64,000 bases of DNA from Mytilus galloprovincialis (taxonomy: Eukaryota > Mollusca > Bivalvia > Mytilida > Mytilidae), in assembly GCF_965363235.1 (NCBI RefSeq), contig NC_134847.1:50902805-50966804 (forward strand). The letters run 5' to 3'. Made by a program: the position numbers and the translations under genes. Shown one piece after another: positions 33,301-45,249 of this stretch. Under the pieces are notes generated by a model. The model made no database searches. It had not been told where the DNA came from and saw only the letters and a program-made list of their open reading frames with translations. Each line of letters opens with the position of its first letter. Within the stretch, counting starts at the first letter, position 1.

Positions 33301-36300
33301 TCAATTGGTCTCTGGTAGAGAGTTGTCTCATTGGCACTCATCATGGAGAAAAATAACAGATTTATATATTGATCCTTTTACGTGTTTCCCAAATAGAAGT
33401 TCAAAGAGTGACAAGTTCACGGACGTCGGACCCCAAATTTAGTATATTCGATATGAAATCTTTCTACCATATATATGCCTCAACAGAGAAGAAAAACATT
33501 TTAATATGGACAAATCGACAAAAAAATCAACAATATACAAAATGAACACTGTTTGGAACTTTGAAGTCAACTTTTTAAAAGTAACTTTCTAAATTATGTT
33601 TGAAACTTTTAAAAAATGCATTTATGTAATAATTTGTATGCTTTTTTAATTTTTTTATATCATTATTTTATACAAGATACTTTTCAGTATCCAAATAATT
33701 GTTTTGTACACTACTTTGTAATGTTTTTACTGAAAACGTAGCATTAAGGTGTATTTTCCGGAATGCCATCCGATAACATTACGGAAAGGCATATGATAAC
33801 AATGGAAGCATGTGATTAACTTTTCATATCAGCCCGCTAAGCACCAATTCGAAAAATATGGAATTTACGTTAATTTAATCCTATTATCATACAGTTAAAA
33901 TCATATGTTATTTAGTCTAAGTATATGATAAACGAAAAAAATATAGTGTGCATTGATGATTGGCTTTGATGTTTTACCAAACTTGACAGTTTGTAACATT
34001 AACTTTTTTTTATTACGCTGTATTAATTATAGACACTACACATTTGTCGTGCATGTGTGAAAATTATATTTGTAAAACTTCATCACAATGCAAACATATT
34101 CCCACGGTTAGTATTGTCAGCCTGTTCTGTGGAATATACTGTCAAGATCCCACGGTTTGTATTGTCAGCTTGTTCTGTGGAATATACTGTCAAGATCCCA
34201 CGGTTAGTATTGTCAGCCTGTTCTGTGGAATATACTGTCAAGATCCCACGGTTAGTATTGTCAGCCTGTTCTGTGGAATATACTGTCAAGATCCCACGGT
34301 TAGTATTGTCAGCCTGTTCTGTGGAATATACTGTCAAGATCCCACGTTTAGTATTGTCAGCCTGTTCTGTGGAATATACTGTCAAGATCCCACGGTTAGT
34401 ATTGTCAGCCTGTTCTGCGGAATATACTGTCAAGATCAAGTTCAAATAATATGACAACACGTATGTCATTCCATCTTTCAGCCATGATTTTTTTCGGTGG
34501 ATTATTTGTTAAATTATGATATTCTCTATCTCCTATATTAGAGGGGCCTGATGGGTTATTTTCGTTCTTCGTGATCGGCGAATTTTCGCTATCGTGATCC
34601 GTTTTTCTACAGACTTTTTTTTTATATTTTCGTGATCCGCAAACGCTTCTCAGCCGCAATAGCCTCCCTTAACCAGGGACAGTGGTGTAACAACAAAACA
34701 TAAAATAACTTTGAACAAAAGGATATTTATAAGATACTCACCTGACAAACCTTTTTAATTTCTCGTAACAATGGAAGCATAGTTCTTGGGCCTCTGCCAC
34801 AATTAATCCCAACAACATCTGCGCCAGCCTCTTCAAGACGACGACAGGCTTCTGGGAAGGGTACATCGTCAGTTGTTTCATCGGGAATGTATGGTGTTAG
34901 AGTTATTACAGCGGGTACACCTACAAGATTTCCAATACATTACCATTTAGAAAAATATATTTAACCCTTTTTATGTTTTCGATAAAACAAAATATTTTCA
35001 TAAAACAAATATGCCTGATTTATGACATCATTGAATGCTATCTGTAAACCGGAAATTTAAATTAAAAATTTGAAAGCAACATGTAGCACGACAAGTGCCA
35101 CTAATGGGACAGGATCTGCCTACTCATCTGGAGTCCCTGAGTTTATCCCGTTTTTTTGGCGAAGTTCTTGTTGCTGCATCTTCAGTTTTATGTGGAGTGT
35201 TATGTACGCCGGCATCCTTTTTATTTGCTTAAAATCATTTTTGTTTTTTGTTTTTTTCATTTTTCATTTTCAAAATTTACATCTCCTTTTTGTAACACGG
35301 ACCAATATTTGCAACAAAAACTTTATGTACTTATAGATTATCGTTGATCATCTCAACGAGATTGATTTTCTCGCTTGAGCCGGGACGGCGAAAGCGAGAA
35401 ATGCAAAAGAGTTGAGATGACCAATGATAATCTGTTTATCGCTATTTTACCTATGACGAGGTTGTCAATTTCATGTCATTTTCGTTAGCAACGCCACGTG
35501 CCTCCTTAGTTTTTAGCGATAATTCATCTCAAGCGAGTAGCATGATATGAAAACTTATCACAAAAAAGATCAAAGGAAAAATGCACAAACAATCGATAAA
35601 AGATGATAGCTTCTCGTATCTGAGGGGCGTCACCTGAAGATATTAACTGATTAGATCTGAATAGTTTTGTGATAGCATGAGCGAAAAGGTGGGTGCCACA
35701 TGTGGAGCAGGATCTGCCGCTACCCTTCCGGAGCACATGAGATCACCCCCAGTTTATGCAGGGGTCAGTGTTGCTTTAGTTTTTAGTATTCTATGTTGTG
35801 TCTTGTGTACTATTATTTGTCTGTTTGTATTTTTCTTTTTTAGCCATTTTATTGTCAGTTTATTTTCGGTCTACGAGTTTGACTGTCCTGCTGTTATCTT
35901 TAGCCCCTTTTTTTTACATTTTACAAAGACTATATCACCTTTTCTCTTTTCTTTTCTCTTGTTCTTATAACAGCAATAAGTTTAATGAAACAGGAAAAGT
36001 GACATCATAATATATTCAATTTTCCAGGTGCAGTGACATTTTTGAAAATGTTTTGTAGATATGCATGGATAGTTTTTTTCCCTATCAAATCAATACCTTA
36101 TCAACTCTTTTGTATGGCAGTATGAATCGCTATACTTTTCTAGTTCAATTGCCAAAATCAGATCGTTTTGCTGATAAATATATGCAAGTATAGAAATTGA
36201 CACCGATACGCAATACGTTAAAGCTATCATATGATAATCGATGTAATGAATGTACCTATATATAGTACTTGTACTATCGGTCAATGACCTTTTACAGGTA

Positions 36301-39300
36301 ATAACCAAAATATACGACCTTTTACAAGTTGACGACCTAGATAGATGAAGATGGTTTCAGTTTGTCAACTTATTTTATATGCTCCAGAAAAAAACAATAT
36401 ATATTGATCCTATGGCATTTGTATCAACTGATGCGATTAAGAAGAATTAAAATGTAGAAATAAGGTTCACCATAAATATTTAAATAAGAAAATGTCGGAA
36501 TTTTGTCTTGCACTGGATTTATATTAGTATTCAAATTTCTACTAGTATAAACTGCAACTACAATTGTAATGGATTCCAAATCATACTGAATACTAATTTG
36601 TACTGTAAAATATACATACACTCAGTAAACATATGCTAAAAGATAAAAGTCCAAACATTTTCATCGCTAAACGGCTGCAAGGTATTTGTACCGTTCACCA
36701 AAATTACCATCAGAGGTCATAATGCTTTAATCAAACGGGAATTTTACCTGGACCTAAAAATTACTTCGACTCATCAGACTTCGACATAACCGAATTCGAC
36801 ACGAGGTAGGACTGTAGTGCAAATTGATAAATGTCAATGTGTTTTAAATTAAAATGGCGACTTATAAAACGATACAAACCATTGCCGTATTTCTTTATTG
36901 CTTCTAATGCTAACAGGCCCTCCCCTAAGTCGTTAAAAGTTTCTCCGATAATGAAGTCTGCTTTCTCCTCTACAGCCCATTCTACTTGTTCCTGGAAATG
37001 TAAAACAAATATTTCGATCTCGTGTTCTAGACATCATTTCAGTATTCTTTCACGTTTTAGGGAAATTTTCTGTATTTTTTTGCCCATAATTTTTTTTTTT
37101 TTTTAATATATTTCTGTAGATTTGGCCCATTTTTTGCAGATTTGCCGGCTCATTATGATTATTCTCTATTGTTGATTTTTTGGGTAATATTTTCCCGTAT
37201 AATTTGTCCATTCTATAAAACCGACAAAGACATGACCAGACTGTAATTTCATTGTCAAGACAGTCGGGAACATTATAGGCGTATGACAGCAATTCGAACA
37301 TGGGATCGGGGCCATATTGATATAGTATAAAAAGATGAACAATGGTTTTTGAGGGTCACCAAAATGTGGAATTAAAAAGAGAAGCATATATATATGCCCC
37401 CCCCCCTTCCTCCCCCAGATTGCAATTACCTCGTTCAGTGTCATGCAGTATAGTCTGTTAAATGGAAAATATGAATAGAAGTTAACAGTATTATATACGC
37501 CACAGATTTTTGTTTTTCGAATATTTATTCATCCATCTATGTAGTTATTATATGATGTTCCAATTGAAACTGTATTTATGACAGATTTACCTTGAACATT
37601 GCTCGTATTTTGTCGCTGGCCTCTTCATCCCCTACAACATATATGCCTGTGTTGCATATTCCTCCCGCCATTAGCGTTCCAGTTTCGTCTGCGACTTCTC
37701 TGGCTATCTTTAAGGCAATGCGATTGAGTTTTTCCAAATCGTCTTCACGACCAATTAACCGTAATTTTTCCCTATGACCATAGTACTGTAATTTTTATAA
37801 TATAATGGAAATCAAGAGTTGACTTGAACTGAACAAGTTTTAATAATAGTTTAAAATTAGCAACTTCGTCTAAAAGACCGTAGCCTTCACGTCGGAAATG
37901 GTTTTTTTTGTAGCATTTAAAATTGACTGAACCTACTAGTTAATTATCGTACGTATTGAACATTTCGAAAGTAACTTTTAACAAAATTGCTTTACGAAAA
38001 CGACATCAAGACTAGAAAACAAATAAAATACCACAGGAACTATTTAACTAGCTGAAAAAGCAGTCAGCCCAGCTGTTATTTGAACAAAGTATTATCTATA
38101 TCGAGATGTTTTTAACTAAAGTACTTTCATTCTGACCTTTTCCACTGAATATATATCCTAAGAGCTTATGCTTTGTTATTTTAGGATCGATAATGATGGT
38201 AGATCGCATCTGTATCTAATTTATTTACAACTTGTCTATATTTGAGCGATTAGAATCGTTTTGTCGGTGTCTCAACTCACTAGCGACATGTTTGATCGGT
38301 CTTAGGTCTATTTACTCCAGTATAGTCGTTTGATTTTTTTAGCTGATATCTCCTTTCAATTAATTTATACCAAACTTACAGTAAACGAATCAACAACAAT
38401 CAATTATAATCGATTTATCAATCAAAAATCGAATTATCAGTCAATAATCGATTTACGGGAATTTAACATCGATTTATTGTTGTCGTCTTTATTTTAAGGT
38501 TGACACATGGAAACGACACATGACATATTGAACACCTAAGGTATACTTTTCATGTTTTGGGTTTTGTTTGTTAATAGGTTTTGTTTTTTGTTTCATTTTT
38601 GTTAGGACGGAGGGGTTGCATTTTTCTTTTAGCTGATATCTCTATTCAATTTATACCAAACTTACAGTAAATGCCTCGACAACGTCTGTGCCTGCATGTA
38701 CAAATTCTAAATGCATCTGTCGTAGAAGTTCCGGTTTTTCTAATACAACTTCTGGGATAAAAGCCCCTGCCTTAAGATATCCTCTTCTTTCAAACTCCCA
38801 CATGTAACCCTCCGCATTAAGGATACACTCTCCATTCTTTAAACGTTCAATCAATCCTTAAATGCAATTGATAATGATTTCATAAATGAAGAGAAATTAA
38901 TTCATTGGTAATCTTAATGACCAGCGACAAATATTACATGCAAGTTAATGACTTTTAATTGGGTGATCAACCAGAAGGCATTTACGTACTTAACTCGATA
39001 TTTCAACAATGTACACAACCATGCAATGTCAATCTTTAATATATACATTGGCGGATCCAGGGGGGGGGGTCCGGGGGTTGGAAACTCCCTTTTTTGGGGA
39101 CGATCAATGCATTTGAATGGGAGTATATAGTTGGAACCCCTCCTTTTTTTATTGGGTTGGGAACCCCCATCCCCTTTTCAAAATGACTGGATCCGCCCCT
39201 GGCATATATATTCCTTAATATAGTTTTATTAAAGACGAATATGTCAGACTGACTATCATCACAGTATTTTCCCAAAGTATAAAGCTTTGGTATATTTAAT

Positions 39301-42300
39301 TCATAATCAGAACATACTTGTTTTTATAATTTATAATTGTTCAAATTGCAAAGACTTATTTTGCACTAATTAAGTTGCCTTTGAAAATTTTTTTGTTAAC
39401 AGTTTAATACACGCTTTTATGACCTACTATACTAGTCTATTAGTCTAGTGATAATATTATGTATACATGTCATGCTTTTTTGTACGCTAAACTGGGTCAG
39501 GGATTTAAAACAAAATAGATTGAAGAAAACAACATGTTTAGTAACACACACACACGTTATATGCATAGTGTGTACATAATTATGTATCTAGGCATAAATT
39601 GTATACAGAGAAAACAGTCGCGACATTCTTGAGTGCTCTGTGTGCTCGTTCCCTTTATTTCTGGCATTAAAGTTCTAGAACTTGAGAACAACTACAAAAC
39701 TTAACAAATTAAAAAAAAAAATGACAGGCGCCCGAGGACATGTGTAGCTATTACTTGCTTTAGAATGTTTTGAAATAAAAAAAAAATTAAGAAAAAAACG
39801 TGTTTGCCTTTTAAATCAATGGTATTGAAAATACAAATATATATAATTGTCTTGTATGAGGGGGGGGGGGGGGGGCAAGGGGTTTAACTGTTATGCTGTT
39901 ATGGGGTAATTTAATTCTTTGTTATCTGTTATTCTGAAAATATATTTACTGTTAGCTGTTATTGTCTTATTCCTTGTTATCTGTTATAGGACTATTATTT
40001 TTATTGTTATCTGTTATTGTGAGATTGTTTTGCTGTTAACTGTTATTGAAAATTGGAATGTTAGCAGTTTGACAGCCAATCTTAAGTAGAAATTGAAGAA
40101 AATGAACATTGTGATTTGGATGGAAAGTTGTCTCATTGGCACTCATACCACATCTTTTTATTATCACTATTGGGGTCTTTCCATTGGTGATATGGAGGTG
40201 ACATATTTGCAGAAGGATTCCAGTAACAAACATCACATAAACATATTTAAAAACAGTGGGGTCCAGGACCATTCCCGTATACATTATTGTTACTCTTTGT
40301 AATAAATTCCATTGTCTGTGAACATGTTTTTAGATGTAAAATTTTGTACAAATTATAATTTGTACATAAAATAGGTACAAATTATAATTTTTGTTTTTAC
40401 TTTGTACACATTTTTCTAAAAATTATAATTTGTATTTTGACTTTGTACACATTTTTTGTACAAATTATAATTTGTGAAAATGACAATTTGTATATAAAAT
40501 TTGATTAAAAATCACTTTTAACAATGTATAACTTTTACAATAACTTATCATATGGATTTTTTTTAATAAAAAAAAGCCTTGATACACCGTATATAATTTT
40601 AATTCAATGACCACACAATAAACGTTATGTTGTACTGTTACACCACTGTCCAAGGTTAGGCACCAACTAACATGTTTTACCCCGCCACTTTCTGTATGTG
40701 CCTGTCCCAAGTCAGGAGCCTGCAATTCAGTGGTTTCTTTCGTTTATTATTTTTTAGATAAATCAAGCTGTTAAATTTCTCGTTTTGATTGTTTTTCGTT
40801 TGTCATTTCAAGGCCTTTTATATCTGACTATGCAGTATTGGTTTGTTGCTCATAGTCGAAGGTGATATGATGAGCTATATAGTTGTTAATTTCTGTGTCT
40901 TTTTGTCGCTTTTGGATAGTTGTCTTATTGGCAATCATACCACATCTCCTTTTATACTTATTTACAAAATACAAAAATAGTATATATGTATCATTTGTTT
41001 GAGCATGTGAGTGAAATGTTGCCTTTGGGAATTACACGACATATTTCTTTAGCATTCACACTTAGAAGTGCTACTCCTCCTCTTTGTATTTACATGAAAG
41101 AGAACCCTGACTATCAGTTTTTCGATAACTTTTTAACTGGTTCACATAATGAAAAGTGAAGCTCAGAAACTGTTGCTGCAAATAAAGATGTGTCTTTAAT
41201 AGCTTCAAATATTTAATTTCTCGACAAAATATCCTTAAAATAAGTGAATATATTTGTCTCTGTTAAGGCCTAGCAATCCATACAACCAGTTATATAATAA
41301 GATGTACTGACTGTACTGTATTGGTCCTGGACCGGACTGATTTTAAAATTTCATTTACTGTTATCTGTTATTGTCCCTTTTCAATTCCTTGTTATCTGTT
41401 TTAAGCCAAATCAATTTACTGTTTTGCTGTTATTGGAACCCCCCTTGCCCCCCTCTTGTATCATTTCTTTTGTCAACTGGTATATGTACTAATAGCTCTT
41501 ATATGGGATTACAGTAAATAAGTGGATTACTTAGTTTTATCTATTGTTTTTCATCATGACCTTTAGACAAATATTATGTTTACCGTTGTAAATATAGATA
41601 ATGCTTTAAATTCTTCACCTAAGTGCGTACTTTTATTATTATTATATAGCGGTTCAGTATACGTCAGGACTTTCTACGAGAACAAAAGAGAAACAAAAAA
41701 TTAAGCATGCAAAACAACAGATTAAAATAAATGATTAATCCGAAAAAATCCTACTGCCCCCTTTCAACCCTCCCCCATCCCCCCCTCCAAAAAAAAAAAA
41801 ACCCAACAACAACCAAACTTTACGTAATATTCCCGAAATAGTTTTTATTAGCTTATTCCATATAAAATTTCTAAATGAAGCTGTACAAATAATGCAATGC
41901 ACTTGACGGAAGAGACAAATACCACTGAAATACATCGCCATTACTTTGTATTCTCAACTAACCCCTCCATTTAATCAGTGACTAGTATTATTATACAGTA
42001 TAAATATCATATAAGTTATATGATATAACGCAACACTTGAGCGCAACACAATTAACACACTACAGTAAATGATATATGATATCCGTGCGTTACGTACACT
42101 ACACACGCGGAAATCAATAATAAAATACAACACAGCTTAGCAAAATCTATATATTTTGCATTATTTTCAGTTTTGTTATAGATTTTCTATATCTTGCAGC
42201 ACTTGAATAAAAGTTAAAAATAAAACTGTAAATAATTAGGTTAAGATATGGGTCGAACAACTTCTAAAATTAAGTCTCAATTGCACCTTCACAAAAAGAT

Positions 42301-42419
42301 AACTGGTGTTGTTTTGTTGTTAAATAAACACATGAAAATGTTAGAATGCTAAAAAGATAGGTCGATTACAAAATATGTACACATATATAAGAATTGCTTT
42401 ACTCACCACGCGTTGACAT
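30379..42419 (-). CDS. BHMT: Betaine-homocysteine S-methyltransferase-like enzyme, complete seven-exon gene
   Basis: The enzyme moves a methyl group from betaine to homocysteine, making dimethylglycine and methionine in the cytosol. It is zinc-dependent. Coding exons in gene order: 42407-42419, 38666-38856, 37591-37785, 36880-36991, 34742-34920, 31843-31924 and 30379-30668. All introns have GT...AG ends and phases join cleanly to 353 residues from MSTRG to TGKPTE. Zinc ligands are visible as Cys211 in GINCGRGP and Cys294-Cys295 in GLCCG, matching the human pattern (217, 299, 300). The N-terminal barrel shows [20 protein letters not shown] and [12 protein letters not shown]. The C-terminus after CCG is about 57 residues, shorter than in the vertebrate enzyme of about 406 residues, so the oligomerisation arm may be reduced. 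Introns hold two MITEs, a 48-bp tandem array and a 1.6-kb transposon. Confidence 0.93.
31547..31696. mobile_element. hAT-like MITE, 150 bp, in a BHMT intron
   Basis: The ends are CAGTGGCGGATCCAG and, inverted, CAGGCGCGGATCCAG. The flanking direct repeat TGTCG occurs at 31542-31546 and 31697-31701. The body has long G and C runs around GGTTGGAAACCCCC and CGATCAATGCATTTGAATGG. The same family is at 39046-39201. Confidence 0.85.
32160..32315 (+). repeat. Mussel dispersed repeat family D, partial
   Basis: 'gtattgttacaccactat', 'aggttaggggagggttt' and 'cctgtcccaagtcagaagc' are diagnostic pieces of an abundant Mytilus repeat, also found at 40600-40960 and 52120-52330. Confidence 0.7.
33300..33940 (+). 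repeat. Displaced half copy of the 43-kb palindrome
   Basis: From 'ggagaaaaataacagattta' (about 33345) through 'gttcacggacgtcggacccc', 'caacagagaagaaaaacat' and 'tcatatcagcccgctaagc' to 'agtctaagtatatgataaa' it matches 43312-43908 in the same orientation. It lies in a BHMT intron about 10 kb from the other copy. Bases 33300-33345 are the tail of a family A or D repeat. Confidence 0.8.
34103..34438. repeat. 48-bp tandem repeat, seven copies, in a BHMT intron
   Basis: The unit begins CACGGTTAGTATTGTCAGCC and is 48 bases long. Seven units fill 34103-34438 with only single-base differences (for example GTTTGT in unit 2 and TGCGG in unit 7). As 48 is divisible by three and the unit lacks stops in several frames, repeated reading frames appear on both strands. 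They are artefacts of the array. Confidence 0.95.
34480..34690. repeat. Probable dispersed repeat near a BHMT exon
   Basis: 'gaggggcctgatgggttat' plus 'ttcgtgatcggcg' and 'atcgtgatccg' give internally repeated CGTGATC motifs of a type I associate with mussel repeats. It ends about 50 bases from the donor side of exon 34742-34920. Confidence 0.35.
35070..35345 (+). repeat. Divergent family C repeat
   Basis: 'gaaagcaacatgtagcac', 'aagtgccactaatgggac' and 'aggatctgcctactcatc' are a degenerate form of the family C start seen at 35690. The following T-rich tract matches the rest of the family. Confidence 0.5.
35345..35440. repeat. Short inverted repeat
   Basis: 'gattatcgttgatcatctc' (near 35336) and 'gagatgaccaatgataatc' (near 35413) are inverted with few mismatches around a GC-rich centre (CTCGCTTGAG/GAAAGCGAG). 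It could be the fold-back core of a small element. Confidence 0.6.
35685..35910 (+). repeat. Family C repeat copy
   Basis: 'ggtgccacatgtggagcag', 'gagatcacccccagttta', 'gtgtactattatttgtctg' and 'gagtttgactgtcctgctg' are the reverse complement of the copy at 23545-23790. The 97-codon frame here is repeat-derived. Confidence 0.75.
39046..39201. mobile_element. hAT-like MITE, 156 bp, in the first BHMT intron
   Basis: Same family as 31547-31696: CATTGGCGGATCCAG on the left and, inverted, CAGGGGCGGATCCAG on the right, with CGATCAATGCATTTGAATGG inside. Both flanks are ATATA-rich, so the target duplication is unclear. Confidence 0.8.
40325..40500. repeat. Array of ACAAATTATAATTTGT palindromes
   Basis: The 16-bp palindrome ACAAATTATAATTTGT and close variants occur about four times (near 40348, 40378, 40425 and 40458), separated by TTTACTTTGTACACATTTTT-like spacers. 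Confidence 0.8.
40600..40960 (+). repeat. Mussel family D repeat, near full length
   Basis: Runs from 'gtactgttacaccactgtcc' through 'tgtgcctgtcccaagtcagg', 'ctgactatgcagtattgg' and 'gttgttaatttctgtgtc' to 'ggcaatcataccacatct'. It is nested inside the element 39859-41454. Confidence 0.75.
41460..42400. other. First BHMT intron, 5' part
   Basis: AT-rich with a C/A-rich low-complexity patch at 41755-41800. No further feature is recognised. The BHMT start codon follows at 42419 on the minus strand. Confidence 0.4.
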
Positions 42420-42784
42420 CTTTTTCACGCAAATAACAGCTTGAATGAACTATACTGAATAACGCGGATTTATCGGTCAATGTTTACATCAAGGATACTG
42501 TAATTTTCAACGAGATAAATAGAATTAAGCGTTCTAATTTTTAACTCTGTAGATTCAAATGGTTATATAATCTTATTGACTTGTCAGGAAATATTAACGT
42601 AAACAAACAGGATTATATTTGATAAATATTATTAAATGAGAGTGTATAGAGGAGTGTATGGTAAAAGGAGATCTTTTCGTGCATCGTGTTTACGATGGTT
42701 ATTTCATATGTTTACGTTTGTGTAGCTCAATGTACAAATTGTGGAGAAAGAAACGTGTTAGATTTTTTTTTCAATATTCGTTTA

Positions 42785-43600
42785 TCGTGTAAATGCATAT
42801 TTTAAAAGTTTCAAACATAATTTAGAAAGTTACTTTAAAAACAAGTTGGATTTTCCAACCAGTGTTCATTATGTATATTGTTGAATTGATTGGTTTTTTT
42901 TTCGATTCTTCCAAATCAAAATATTTTTCTTCTCTGTTGAGGCATATGATAGAAAGATTTCATATCGAATGTACTAAATTTGGGGTCCGACGTCCGTGAA
43001 CATTTCATTCTTTGAAATTATATTTAGGAACCACGTAAAAGGATTAATACATGCATTTGTTATTTTTCTCCATTGTTGAAGCATATGATAAAAAGATCAT
43101 AACATGTCATTTTTCATATCGCATGTTTTATCAGCCCTCGGTCAATATCAGCCCTCGAGCCATGCGGCTCTTGGGCTGATATGTACCTAGGGCTGATCTA
43201 ATACATACGATATGAAAAATGGCTCGATGGCTGATATTGACCGAGGTCTGATAATACATGAGATATGAAAAATTACATGTTACTAGGATCTTTTTATCAT
43301 ATGCTTCAACAATGGAGAAAAATAACAGATTCATATATTGATCCTATTACGTGGTTCCAATATAAAAGTTCAAAGATTGAAAAGTTCACGGACGTCGGAC
43401 CCCAGATTCAGAACATTCGATATGATAACTTATATGCCTCAACAGAGAAGAAAAATATTTTAATATGACGAATCAACAAAATGAATAATTCAACAATATA
43501 CATAATGAACACTGTTTGGAAAAGTCAACTTCTTTTAAAGTAACCTTTCTAAATTATGTTTGAAACTTAAAAAATGCATTTATTTAATAATTGTTTTTTG
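42785..43600. repeat. Long palindrome just upstream of the BHMT start
   Basis: Arms of about 355 bp or more (42809-43161 and 43221-43577) are inverted copies with scattered mismatches, for example GGGGTCCGACGTCCGTGAAC on the left and GTTCACGGACGTCGGACCCC on the right. The 59-bp centre itself contains smaller inverted pieces (GGCTCTTGGGCTGATATG, TAGGGCTGATC). Single-stranded DNA or RNA from it could fold into one long hairpin. The arm starts about 370 bp upstream of the BHMT ATG, so it lies in or near the promoter. Confidence 0.9.
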
Positions 43601-43910
43601 TTTTTGTTTTTTGTTTTTACAGAATATACTTTCCAGTATCCAAATAATTGTGTTGTATACTACTTTGTAATGCTTGTCACTGAACACGTAGCATTGAGGC
43701 ATATTTTCCGATATTATCCGAGTATCACCGGAATGTTTTAATATGTGATAACGTTACGGAAAGGCATGTGATAACAATCGAAGCATGTGATAAACTTTTC
43801 ATATCAGCCCGCTAAGCACTAATGCGTAAGATATGGAGTTTACGTTAATTTAATGTTAGTATCATACAGTAAAAATCATTTGTTATTTAGTCTAAGTATA
43901 TGATAAAATA
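43578..43910 (+). repeat. Extension of the palindrome arm shared with the 33-kb copy
   Basis: 'aatgcatttatttaataattg' and 'catatcagcccgctaagcac' to 'tagtctaagtatatgataaa' continue the direct match with 33600-33930 beyond the palindrome itself. Confidence 0.7.
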
Positions 43911-44049
43911 ATTGATTGATTTGTGTGTAAATAAATAAATAATCTAAAGTTCAAGAGGATGATCCTATTTTTTAAAACTACTAGTAATCAGTTATCTTCC
44001 TGAGAGTCCTCAAATTATGATAATGACATTTTTAAGCTGTTGTCCCTGA

Positions 44050-44130
44050 ACAGGATCGAAACTCACACTTTGATACACTAGTACTACAACTCCAATCGCT
44101 TAGCCTCGTGTCCAGTGCTCTAATATATAA
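44050..44130 (-). repeat. tRNA-like SINE fragment
   Basis: On the minus strand it reads GGACACGAGGCTAAGCGATT then, after about 40 bases, GTGAGTTTCGATCCTG. This resembles A and B boxes of a tRNA-derived SINE. No intact tRNA fold was found. Confidence 0.4.
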
Positions 44131-45042
44131 TATTTAAACTCAAATGGCCTTGTCCATCGAATGACTGAGAACAGATAATGCAATTTATCAAAATAGTGAG
44201 ATATATTTAACACAAAAAACACAGAGACGCGGACCTCATATCTTGTGTGATTAAAACTCGAGTACCAATCTAACTATATAGTGAACATTTTGTCAAGCTA
44301 AATAAACGTTGTGAAGTTTTTTTGAATCACTAGCATAAAGATGCGCAACTGAGCCTCTCTGCCAAAGCAGATAATCAAGAAAGTTTAGGCTCCAATTAGG
44401 CTCTACAGCCTTCACGATGTTCTCTGTGTTCTCTTTGCTGTAAAATAAGTGTCCTTTCCTAGATTATCAAGTTTAACACCAGAAGCTCCAAACAAAATTT
44501 TACGAAGTAAGTTATAATTTATCTTTCATTATTGTTAATTTTCTTTTTTTGGACGGAGATTTTCCTCAAGCACCATCTTACGGTGTTTATATATCCCAAG
44601 TTGTTCGTTATGCCTGTGTCTGTAGTGCATTCGAATTTCAATGAGCGTACTCTTTGTAAGTTATTCAGTCAAGGATTTAGTTACCACAAATTATGTAAAT
44701 CCTTAACTTAATCTTTCCATAAATACAAAAATTTGGTTTGCAAGTTTGCTGTACCTGAAACAAACTTATTTCAGACGGAAACGCAGATCCGAAATTTAAA
44801 GTGATACTGTATACCGAGCCCGGAAATTTATACACGATCTGGGTAAATTTATCACTTATTTTAAAAGGTTTACCATTTCACTCTTGTTATTTCATCTTTG
44901 AATATTGTTTTATTGGTATATAATTATTGATTTTGATATCATTAAATTAAAATCATACTGAATATATAGTTTTGTTATACACATATGCATTATAACGGTT
45001 CTACCGTGACAGTCTGTCTATATCGTTATTTTAGCATTGCAC
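44130..45042. other. Gene-free stretch left of the Ngaro element
   Basis: No recognised feature. Confidence 0.35.
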
Positions 45043-45249
45043 AAAAGGATTTAAAATCTACAATTTTAAAGCCCGTTATCCATTGGGTACAAACTCGAAG
45101 ATTTTAATTTGGGCAGGTGGTGGTTCACTGTTGGGTATTTAACATTTGTGTTTATTAGTTTGATCGCAACCTCGCTTTGGTCTTTTCGAAATACGTCGGC
45201 AAGATTGCAGCAGACGAAAATTGGACGAGAAAATAATCTTCTTAAAAAA
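45043..45249 (+). repeat. Split direct repeat A1 of the Ngaro element
   Basis: 207 bp starting AAAAGGATTTAAAATC and ending TAATCTTCTTAAAAAA. Identical in my reading to A2 at 50580-50786. It forms the left end of the element. Confidence 0.95.

Larger units (their letters stand above)
39859..41454. mobile_element. 1.6-kb non-autonomous transposon with G-rich ends and an 8-bp duplication
   Basis: The left end is AGGGGGG...GGGCAAGGGG and the right end is CCCCCCTTGCCCCCCT. Flanking repeats are CTTGTATG (39851-39858) and CTTGTATC (41455-41462), an 8-bp target duplication with one mismatch, as in hAT elements. Both subterminal regions carry degenerate copies of TGTTATCTGTTATTG (39890-40050 and 41355-41440). 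The interior holds family A and D mussel repeats and a palindromic array. No transposase was recognised. It lies in the first BHMT intron. Confidence 0.75.

Noticed and set aside
34103..34438. CRISPR-like repeat array
   Set aside because: Seven head-to-tail copies without spacers, in a eukaryotic intron: a minisatellite.
34044..34469. Repeated proteins of about 130 residues on both strands
   Set aside because: They arise because a 48-bp unit is a multiple of three. The array lies in a BHMT intron and shows no start, splice or domain support.
40920..41159. 79-codon frame ending [28 protein letters not shown] residues
   Set aside because: Reads partly like protein, but it begins in a family A/D repeat tail inside a non-autonomous transposon, without splice or family support. 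Could be a captured fragment.
43131..43334. Minus-strand frame of 67 codons at the palindrome centre
   Set aside because: Lies across an inverted repeat and has no motif.
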